Shown here: piece by piece, positions 15,787 through 21,389 of the stretch
Position numbering within the stretch: position 1 is the stretch's first letter
Layout of the letters: the number at the start of each line of letters is the position of its first letter
Assembly: GCA_900766135.1 (NCBI GenBank)
Contig: CAAFUF010000030.1
Coordinates: 1 to 21,389 of the forward strand
Length of the DNA: 21,389 nucleotides
Origin: Paenibacillaceae bacterium
GTDB taxonomy: Bacteria; Bacillota; Bacilli; Paenibacillales; Paenibacillaceae
Direction: 5' to 3'
Notes under the pieces: model-generated
What the model saw: the letters and a program-made list of their open reading frames with translations, nothing else
The model's database searches: none
Told to the model about the DNA's origin: nothing
Made by a program: the position numbers and the translations under genes

Positions 15787-16286
15787 TTGTGCGGTGTCGT
15801 GCCGGCCGCGCTCCGTTATATGCAGGGAAAGATGCAGGTCCCGGACGATCAGGTCCTCCGGGCTCTGGCCGTCGGCGGGCTCATGGGCAATCTGGTCAAG
15901 CAGAACGCCTCATCAGCGGTGCACAGTGCGGCTGCCAGGCGGAGGTTGGTACGGCTTGCTCTATGGCAGCGGCTGCACTGGCCGAACTGTCCGGGATGGA
16001 GATCGACCAGATTGAGTATGCGGCGGAGGTTGCCATGGAGCACTACTTGGGGTTAACCTGTGATCCGATTAACGGACTGGTTCAAATCCCTTGTATTGAG
16101 CGGAATGCTGTGGGTGCGATGCGGGCGATCAATGCGCTTAGCCTGGCCAAATTCTTGTCTGGTACCCGTAAGATATCCTTTGATCTGGTTGTACAGACCA
16201 TGTATGAGACAGGCCTGGATATGAACAGCAGTTACCGCGAAACTTCAGAAGGCGGGCTCGCTAAGCTCTACAGAATGGACAGTTAA
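15787..16286 (+). pseudogene. Truncated, frameshifted L-serine dehydratase (SdaA-like)
   Basis: The iron-sulfur L-serine dehydratase deaminates serine to pyruvate and ammonia. What remains is the C-terminal third or so of the alpha-type domain. The first part is CGVVPAALRYMQGKM to LMGNLVKQNAS in one frame. After a one-base deletion near 15909-15913 the second frame continues ISGAQCGCQAEVGTACSMAA. Further conserved pieces are MEHYLGLTCDP, LVQIPCIERNAVGAMRAINA and MYETGLDMNSSYRETSEGG, all close to E. coli SdaA from memory. The cysteines in GCQ, LTCDP and PCIERN that bind the cluster are kept. The N-terminal part is missing, and the sequence joins abruptly to unrelated DNA near 15785. The second frame alone is open to 16286 but lacks a start in the right place, so I call a dead gene. 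Confidence 0.88.
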
Positions 16287-16381
16287 ATGATACTGTCATG
16301 ATGATGGGGCATTAATTGAAGATGATACGGTGAAGGTGCGGAACGACAAACCAGCCGGGCATCATCACCGAAGCGATCATT

Positions 16382-16423
16382 AAAGCTCTTGAATTCGTCT
16401 CCTTGACGATTCAGGAGCTTTTT
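16382..16423 (+). terminator. Intrinsic terminator after the sdaA remnant
   Basis: AAAGCTCTTGAAT (16382-16394) pairs with ATTCAGGAGCTTT (16409-16421) over 13 bp with one T-G pair, followed by more T. The arms closely resemble the tRNA-Leu terminator at 3077-3117. Confidence 0.9.
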
Positions 16424-16484
16424 GTATTTTGCGGATCTGTCAAGCAAGGTGTGGCCCATCACTGGAAGCCATGCTAGACGAAGA

Positions 16485-16550
16485 GTCAAAATAATACACG
16501 CTAGCGGGGCGCCAAACTATACCGTACTTTACGATCCCCCTTGTTACAAT
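16485..16550 (+). promoter_or_regulatory. Promoter/operator A of the first FAD oxidoreductase gene
   Basis: Three blocks match those at 18541-18606 with identical spacing: GTCAAAATAATACAC (16485-16499), CTATACCGTACTT (16517-16529) and TTGTTACAAT (16541-16550). The last contains an extended -10 (TG then TACAAT at 16545-16550). The -35 position, 17 bp upstream, reads CCGTAC and lies inside the second block, so the promoter probably needs an activator. Block 1 starts 32 bp before block 2, about three helical turns. Similarity continues downstream of the -10 (CATGGAAG against CATAGAAG). Confidence 0.75.
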
Positions 16551-16607
16551 TAAACGCATGGAAGAATTCTGTACTGAGCTCCGATTTGTAGACAGGGGGA
16601 TTTTCTT

Positions 16608-18446
16608 ATGATAACGGATGAACAGAACCTGATAACAATGGAAGCGGATATTTTGGTGGCCGGGGGAGGCGTTTCGGGGGTGTCGGCGGCGCTTGCGGCG
16701 GCCCGAAACGGAGCGAAGGTTGTTCTATGCCAGGATCGGCCCGTGCTTGGGGGCAACGCTTCTTCGGAAATACGGATGCACATTGTCGGTGCGGCCAACT
16801 CCAAACGGGGAAAGGCGCTAGAAACGGAGGCGCGGGAAGGCGGCATTCTGGAAGAGATCCTGCTGGAGAACGCCGTTCGCAACCCTCAGCGGAGTGCCTC
16901 AATGTTCGACTTGATCCTATACGAGAAATGCCGAGCCGAATCGAATTTGACGCTGCTGCTGAACACTACGGTCATTGACGCGGAAGTAGAGGAAGGGCGA
17001 ATGGTTTCCGCTCTGGCGATTCGGGAGAGCACGGAGCATCGGTTTCGAATCGCAGCCAAGTTGTACATGGATTGCACCGGAGACGGGCGGCTTGGCAAAG
17101 AAGCGGGCGCGCTATATAAGACCGGACGCGAGGCGGCAAGCGAGTACGGAGAAAACCTCGCGAATGAGCACGCGGATGCGTATCGGCAAGGATCGTCGCT
17201 CTTGTTCACTACCCGGGAGATGGGCCGGCCCATGCGCTTTACGCCGCCCTCATGGGCGCGTAAATTCTCGGAGGAGGATCTGAAATTCCGCAGCCACTCC
17301 ACCTGGGAATACGGCTACTGGTGGGTCGAGTTCGGCGGGATGCTGGACACGATCGCCGATAATGAGGCCATCCGCGATGAACTGCTGGCGATTATGCTGG
17401 GTGTCTGGGATCATATCAAGAACAGCGGCCATCATCCCGAGTCGGAGAATTGGGCGCTGGACTGGTTCGGGTTTGTTCCGGGAAAAAGAGAGTCGCGCCG
17501 CTTTATCGGAAAATACCTGCTGACCCAGGCGGATCTGGAGCAAGCGGTACACTTCGAGGACGTGATCGCGTACGGAGGATGGCCGATGGACACGCATCCG
17601 CCTCAGGGCATTGATGCCACCGAGCTGAATCCGGCCCATCAGCCGTTTAGCAGGTATGTATACGGTATTCCGCTCAGAGCGCTGATCAGCGCCAATGTGA
17701 AAAACTTAATGTTCGCCGGACGCAACATATCGGCGACGCATATCGCCTTCTCCAGTACGCGGGTGATGGGAACCTGCGCCGCCATGGGGCAAGGCGCAGG
17801 CACGGCTGCCGCGTTAGCCGTTCAATCCGGCTTGGCGCTGGATGACGCCCTCCGCGATAAGGCATTCATCCGGCGGGTTCAGCACCGGCTGTTGGAACAG
17901 GACGCTTATTTGCCGGGGATTCCGCCAGCTAAAGACAACTTAGCCTTAAGCGCGACCCTTCGCGCTTCTTCGGAACAGCCGGAAGGCGAAGCTGCTCACG
18001 TCACCGACGGTTATACCCGGGCGATGTATGGAGCGGGCGGCGCCAGACCGGAGCTGACCGTCCCAGGGACGCACCGCTGGATGTCACAGCCGGGCGATCC
18101 TGCTCCGTGGATTGAGCTGGAGTGGGCAACGCCGGTGTCGATTGGCGGGATCGCATTTGTGTTTGACACGGGGATGCACCGCCGGCTGACCCTGACTCAT
18201 TCGGACGAAGTATTGAAAATGATGGAATGGGGACCCCAACCTGAGACGGTTAAGAACTTCCGGGTGACGGCGTTTTTTGCCGATCCCGAAACCCCGGCCT
18301 GCCAGGTGTTATCGATTCAGAATAACTACCAACGGCTAATCGCGCGCCAGGTGAACCTGGAGCAAGTCGTAAAGCTGCGCGTGGACATCGATGGCACCAA
18401 CGGCCTGGACCATGCCCGCATATTCGAGATTCGCTGCTACGAATAA
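16608..18446 (+). CDS. FAD-dependent oxidoreductase (FAD_oxidored type) with C-terminal beta-sandwich domain
   Basis: Flavoenzyme of the FAD_oxidored class; substrate unknown. The 612-residue product has the dinucleotide-binding motif ILVAGGGVSGVSAA (GGGVSG at residues 19-24), a GGNASSEIRMH segment, the DCTGDG motif (about 151-156) and a second FAD-contact region with LMFAGRNISATHIAFSSTRV and GTCAAMGQGAGTAAA. From about residue 445 a separate domain follows (NLALSATLRASSEQPEGEAA, then VTDGY and WIELEW), which resembles a discoidin or F5/8C-like carbohydrate-binding fold. The architecture is frequent in polysaccharide-use loci, but no reaction is established to my knowledge. No signal peptide is seen. 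GGGGGA lies upstream of the ATG. It has its own promoter/operator and is closed by the hairpin at 18456-18491. Confidence 0.88.
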   Translation: MITDEQNLITMEADILVAGGGVSGVSAALAAARNGAKVVLCQDRPVLGGNASSEIRMHIVGAANSKRGKALETEAREGGILEEILLENAVRNPQRSASMFDLILYEKCRAESNLTLLLNTTVIDAEVEEGRMVSALAIRESTEHRFRIAAKLYMDCTGDGRLGKEAGALYKTGREAASEYGENLANEHADAYRQGSSLLFTTREMGRPMRFTPPSWARKFSEEDLKFRSHSTWEYGYWWVEFGGMLDTIADNEAIRDELLAIMLGVWDHIKNSGHHPESENWALDWFGFVPGKRESRRFIGKYLLTQADLEQAVHFEDVIAYGGWPMDTHPPQGIDATELNPAHQPFSRYVYGIPLRALISANVKNLMFAGRNISATHIAFSSTRVMGTCAAMGQGAGTAAALAVQSGLALDDALRDKAFIRRVQHRLLEQDAYLPGIPPAKDNLALSATLRASSEQPEGEAAHVTDGYTRAMYGAGGARPELTVPGTHRWMSQPGDPAPWIELEWATPVSIGGIAFVFDTGMHRRLTLTHSDEVLKMMEWGPQPETVKNFRVTAFFADPETPACQVLSIQNNYQRLIARQVNLEQVVKLRVDIDGTNGLDHARIFEIRCYE

Positions 18447-18455
18447 TCGCCTGAT

Positions 18456-18491
18456 CCAAACGGGCCAACCGATTTCGGTTGGCCCGTTTGG
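18456..18491 (+). terminator. Strong hairpin after the first FAD oxidoreductase gene
   Basis: A perfect 15-bp inverted repeat, CCAAACGGGCCAACC (18456-18470) and GGTTGGCCCGTTTGG (18477-18491), with a 6-base loop begins 9 bp after the stop codon. It lacks a proper T-run, so it may terminate poorly or mainly protect the 3' end. Confidence 0.75.
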
Positions 18492-18540
18492 TCTACCTAA
18501 GGCTGCGATATATTTTCATGCCGCATCGGCAACCGAGCGG

Positions 18541-18606
18541 GTCAAAATATTACACATCAAGGAGTCGGAAGGCTATACCGTAATTCCCCAAGCCTCTTGC
18601 TACAAT
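18541..18606 (+). promoter_or_regulatory. Promoter/operator B of the second FAD oxidoreductase gene
   Basis: GTCAAAATATTACAC (18541-18555), CTATACCGTAATT (18573-18585) and TTGCTACAAT (18597-18606) repeat the three blocks of 16485-16550 at the same offsets (32 and 24 bp). By my count 35 of 38 bases in the blocks agree, against 11 of 28 between them. The -10 is TACAAT (18601-18606) with a TG extension; the -35 position reads CCGTAA within block 2. The start codon lies 64 bp downstream. Confidence 0.75.
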
Positions 18607-18670
18607 GAATCCATAGAAGGACGGCAGGCGATGCCAGGCAAGGTTCGGCTGCCGGGAAAGAGAGGCTCAC

Positions 18671-20047
18671 ATGGATAGTTATACGTTGAAAAGCAAGGAA
18701 ATTCCGCTCCATTCTTCTTTTGATGTCATCGTTGTCGGGGGCGGCCCAGCGGGCTGCACCGCGGCGGCTGCGGCGGCCCGGGAAGGCGCGCGCACGCTGT
18801 TGATCGAAGCGACCGGAAGTCTCGGCGGAATGGGAACCTCGGGGCTGGTTCCGGCCTGGTGCCCGTTCTCCGATAAACAGAAAATGATCTACCGCGGCCT
18901 TGCCGCCAAGGTATTCGATACGCTGAAGGCGCAAATGCCGCATGTACCTGCAGAGGCGCTGGACTGGGTTCCGATTGAACCGGAGAAGCTGAAGCGGGTA
19001 TACGATGATCTGGTGACGGAATCCGGCGCCAGCGTGTTGTTTATGACGGCGCTTGCCGATGTGGAACGCGATGAGGACGGCAATGTGACGGCGATCGTGG
19101 TGCTAAACAAAAGCGGGCTTCAGGCGTTCCGGGCCAAGGTCTACGTGGACTGCACCGGGGACGGCGATGTTGCCGCTTGGGCCGGGGCGGAGTACCAGAA
19201 AGGAGATGCCGTAACCGGCGAGCTGCAGCCCGCTACGCATTGCTTCATTCTTGGCAATGTCGATGAATATGCGTATCGGACCGGGCCGAATCTTCACGGC
19301 GATAATCCAAACAGTCCGATTCACGAGGTCTTCCGGTCGGGAAAATATCCGGGCATTCCGGATACGCATATATGCAACAACTTGGTCGCTCCGCGTGCCG
19401 TAGGCTTCAATGCCGGCCATCTGTGGGGCGTCGACAACACGGATACGTTCACCGTTTCACATGCAATGATCGAGGGGCGCAAGATGGCTGCGGCCTACCG
19501 GGACATGCTGGCGGACGTTCAGCCCGCTACATTCGGAAACGCCTTCGTGATGAGCACGGGCACGCTGATCGGCACCCGCGAATCGCGGCGGATCATTGGA
19601 GACTATGTGCTGACGGCAGAGGATTATATCGAACGGAAGAGCTTCGAGGACGAGATTTGCCGCAACAGCTATTTCTTGGACATCCACGGTACGAAGGAGG
19701 AGCAGCAAAGCGGTACAGGCTCCAGTCTCACGATCACGCTGTATGGCCCGGGCGAATCGCACGGCATTCCGTACCGCTGCCTTACGCCGAGGGGTTTGCG
19801 CAATGTTTTGGTAGCCGGGCGCAGCATTTCGTGCGACCGCAGGGTGCTGGGTAGCGTCCGGGTGATGCCGGTATGCCTCGCGATGGGGGAAGCGGCCGGG
19901 CTGGCGGCAGCGCTTGCCGCAAGTCAGGCGGAGAACGATGTTCACGCCGTAGACGTTGCCTTTTTGCGCAAACGGCTAAAGGAAGAAGGCGCCTTCTTGC
20001 CGGATCCCGAAGGAGAAGCCGTGGAGGTGAAGACGAGTGAGCGGTGA
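18671..20047 (+). CDS. FAD-dependent oxidoreductase (FAD_oxidored type)
   Basis: Second flavoenzyme of the same class as the 16608 gene, 458 residues, without the C-terminal beta-sandwich. Near the N-terminus FDVIVVGGGPAGCTAAAAAA (GGGPAG at residues 23-28) binds the ADP part of FAD. LGGMGTSGLVPAW follows near 51-63, then VDCTGDGDVAAWAGA near 157-171. VLVAGRSISCDRRVLGSVRV and CLAMGEAAGLAAALAAS close the FAD site. No signal peptide or membrane span is seen, so it is likely cytoplasmic. AGAGAGG precedes the ATG. Its end overlaps the next permease gene by 11 bp, implying coupled translation and a shared job, possibly oxidation of an imported sugar or glycoside. Substrate and product are unknown. 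Confidence 0.9.
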   Translation: MDSYTLKSKEIPLHSSFDVIVVGGGPAGCTAAAAAAREGARTLLIEATGSLGGMGTSGLVPAWCPFSDKQKMIYRGLAAKVFDTLKAQMPHVPAEALDWVPIEPEKLKRVYDDLVTESGASVLFMTALADVERDEDGNVTAIVVLNKSGLQAFRAKVYVDCTGDGDVAAWAGAEYQKGDAVTGELQPATHCFILGNVDEYAYRTGPNLHGDNPNSPIHEVFRSGKYPGIPDTHICNNLVAPRAVGFNAGHLWGVDNTDTFTVSHAMIEGRKMAAAYRDMLADVQPATFGNAFVMSTGTLIGTRESRRIIGDYVLTAEDYIERKSFEDEICRNSYFLDIHGTKEEQQSGTGSSLTITLYGPGESHGIPYRCLTPRGLRNVLVAGRSISCDRRVLGSVRVMPVCLAMGEAAGLAAALAASQAENDVHAVDVAFLRKRLKEEGAFLPDPEGEAVEVKTSER

Positions 20048-20978
20048 ACAAGTCATTGTGCAGAAGGCGGTCGGGGCACCAAAGAGAACGTACTGGACGC
20101 GTAAAAGACGGGAACAGTGGGCCGGGTGGTTTTTTATTGCGCCCGAGGTCATCGGCATGGTTATTCTCTCCGTATTCCCGCTCCTGTCGAGCCTCTTCCT
20201 GAGTCTCACCGAATGGAACCTGGTGGGCGGGCTGTCGGCGATCCATTTTATCGGGTTGGACAACTTCGTTAATCTGTTTAAGGATGATCACTTTATCCTG
20301 GCGTTGAAGAACAATGTGCTGTTTACGGCAGGCACGGTGCCGTTGACCATGCTGCTTGGCATCATCCTGTCGGCGCTGATCCATAAGAAGCTGTATGGCA
20401 AGGCGTATTTTAAAGTAGCGTTCTTTATCCCTTATATTTGTTCGACGGTAGCGATCGCGGCCGTGTGGCAGGCGCTGTACCATCCTTCCAAAGGCCCGTT
20501 GAACCAGATGCTGATGCAACTGGGCATTTCCAGCCCGCCGCATTGGCTGGTCGACACGAGCTACTCGCTGATTGCGATTATGATTATTTATATCTGGCAG
20601 ATTTTGGGGTACCAGATGATTATTTTCCTGGCGGGAATGACGAATATCCCGGAGGAGTTGTATGAAGCGGCGACGATCGACGGGGCTACGGAGATCCAAC
20701 AGTTCCGGCGCATTACGGTGCCGCTGCTCGGGCCGACGACCTTTTTCCTGGCGATTACGAGCACGATCTCGTCTTTCAAAGTGTTTGATATGATCAAGTT
20801 CCTGACGAACGGCGGCCCGAACTACTCCAGTACGGTTATTGTGTATCAGATCTATGAGGCAGGATTCGAGCGTTTTAAAATGGGGTACGCCTCGGCCATG
20901 TCGTGGGTGCTGTTCCTCATCATCATGCTTGTGACGTCGATCACCTGGATTACGCAAAGCCGTAAAGTCCATTATTAG
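20037..20978 (+). CDS. Sugar ABC transporter permease, UgpA/MalF type
   Basis: Membrane subunit of a CUT1 sugar importer. The 313-residue product has a basic cytoplasmic N-terminus (YWTRKRREQW), then about six membrane helices starting with AGWFFIAPEVIGMVILSVFP. The EAA loop EELYEAATIDGATEIQQFRR is followed by ITVPLLGP; the FLTNGGPNYSS segment is characteristic of MalF/UgpA-like proteins. The GTG start lies within the end of the oxidoreductase gene, with GGAGGTG eight bases upstream. A second permease and a binding protein would be expected, but none is in the window: a repeat element begins right at the stop codon. It is a different transporter branch from the LplB/LplC pair at 6499-8324. 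Confidence 0.92.
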   Translation: MSGEQVIVQKAVGAPKRTYWTRKRREQWAGWFFIAPEVIGMVILSVFPLLSSLFLSLTEWNLVGGLSAIHFIGLDNFVNLFKDDHFILALKNNVLFTAGTVPLTMLLGIILSALIHKKLYGKAYFKVAFFIPYICSTVAIAAVWQALYHPSKGPLNQMLMQLGISSPPHWLVDTSYSLIAIMIIYIWQILGYQMIIFLAGMTNIPEELYEAATIDGATEIQQFRRITVPLLGPTTFFLAITSTISSFKVFDMIKFLTNGGPNYSSTVIVYQIYEAGFERFKMGYASAMSWVLFLIIMLVTSITWITQSRKVHY

Positions 20979-21156
20979 AGGTAATTCAAAAAGTCATCTT
21001 TGGATAACGAGGCTCATGCACAGAAGCGGATTCGACGTCGAATCTTGAATTCAGCCGGGACTTCCGTTGCTCACGTAGATCTGTCTACGCTGCGCTACTC
21101 AGTCCCTAGCTTCATCCAACCTTCTCGGTGCTCCAAACCTGCCTTTTTGAACCTTC
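20978..21156. mobile_element. MITE-like element, full copy of about 179 bp
   Basis: The element is bounded by imperfect inverted ends: GGTAATTCAAAAAGTC on the left (20980-20995) and GCCTTTTTGAACC on the right (21141-21153). The match extends inward imperfectly (TTTGGA on the left against TCCAAA on the right). It contains an internal hairpin, GTAGA-TCTG-TCTAC. No coding frame is present. The left 80 bp recur at 21165-21244. From memory, similar TTCAAAAAG...CTTTTTGAAC elements are common between genes in Paenibacillus. The copy touches the stop codon of the permease gene. Confidence 0.7.
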
Positions 21157-21164
21157 ATTGAAAC

Positions 21165-21244
21165 GGTAGTTCAAAAAGTCATCTTTGGATCGCGAAGCTC
21201 ATGCACAGCAGCGGACACGACGTCGAATCTTGAATTCAGCCGGG
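21165..21244. repeat. Partial second copy of the MITE-like element
   Basis: An 80-bp direct repeat of 20980-21059, starting GGTAGTTCAAAAAGTCATC and ending GAATTCAGCCGGG, with only about ten differences. The right half and right inverted end are missing: after CAGCCGGG the sequence goes into unrelated DNA, so this copy is truncated. Confidence 0.8.
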
Positions 21245-21292
21245 CCAAGGGGATGCTTCCGTAGTATGTTTCCTGCATAGCCTTCGGCAAGC

Positions 21293-21366
21293 TAACGGAC
21301 ACCAGAAACGCTATTGGCCCGCTTTGGGGCAGTTCCCGATTCTAACGGACCGAGGAGACCTTATTT
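21293..21366. repeat. Palindromic intergenic repeat, two forward units
   Basis: Two units (21293-21316 and 21343-21366) match the forward units at 90-113 and 140-163, with the same 50-bp phase. The second unit of each pair agrees at 23 of 24 bases (TAACGGA then A or C, then CGAGGAGACCTTATTT). No gene is seen between 21245 and the window end. Confidence 0.75.
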
Positions 21367-21389
21367 CGGACAAAAGCAGCTAAATGGCC

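Noticed and set aside
15678..16286. 202-codon ORF as an intact serine dehydratase
   Set aside because: Only the part after about 15913 is SdaA-like; the earlier part is out of frame with the conserved CGVVPAALRYM segment, so this is a frameshifted remnant.
18391..18678. 95-codon plus-strand ORF between the two oxidoreductase genes
   Set aside because: It spans the end of one gene, the strong hairpin and the conserved promoter blocks; no ribosome binding site.
19782..20972. 396-codon minus-strand ORF
   Set aside because: Arg/Gln/His-rich composition without domain motifs, lying fully opposite the oxidoreductase and permease genes; a shadow in GC-rich DNA.

Overview
The window looks like chromosome of a Gram-positive, Paenibacillus-like bacterium (Bacillota, moderately high GC). 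The reasons are strong AGGAGG-type ribosome binding sites, sigma-A promoters, an Xpt-type phosphoribosyltransferase, YesM/YesN two-component genes next to LplB/LplC/LplA-type sugar transporters, and several families of intergenic repeats. No database search was possible; names rest on recognised motifs and layout.

Left part (1-3120): palindromic repeats and a 15-bp tandem repeat, then xpt (xanthine phosphoribosyltransferase), a 110-aa unknown protein with a good promoter and terminator, a 71-aa unknown protein, a convergent 143-aa unknown gene whose start region carries a LexA-like (SOS) box, and a tRNA-Leu(CAG) with its own promoter and terminator. Just downstream of the tRNA (3171-3550, minus) lies a broken tyrosine-recombinase gene, probably the scar of an old mobile element.

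Central part (3891-15473): seven tightly spaced plus-strand genes form one carbohydrate operon. They encode a YesM-type sensor kinase, a short YesN/AraC-type response regulator, two ABC permeases (LplB and LplC/YtcP types), an oligosaccharide-binding lipoprotein, a GH67 alpha-glucuronidase and a very large GH2 glycosidase. A consensus-matching cre site (CcpA) lies upstream. The likely job is sensing and importing glucuronic-acid-decorated xylo-oligosaccharides (aldouronates) and taking them apart in the cytoplasm. The layout recalls the aldouronate-utilization cluster described for Paenibacillus sp. JDR-2, but here GH2 follows GH67 and no GH10 xylanase or GH43 xylosidase gene is seen.

Decay zone (15474-16480): a fragment resembling a PadR regulator (minus) and a frameshifted, N-terminally truncated L-serine dehydratase, followed by a terminator.

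Right part (16485-20978): two FAD-dependent oxidoreductase genes of the FAD_oxidored type, the first with a C-terminal beta-sandwich-like domain, the second overlapping a sugar ABC permease gene. Each oxidoreductase gene is preceded by a very similar promoter/operator: three conserved blocks at identical spacing. This is the most interesting signal in the window and suggests a co-regulated glycan- or glycoside-oxidising module. The window ends with a MITE-like element, a second partial copy of it, and the same palindromic repeat seen at the left end.
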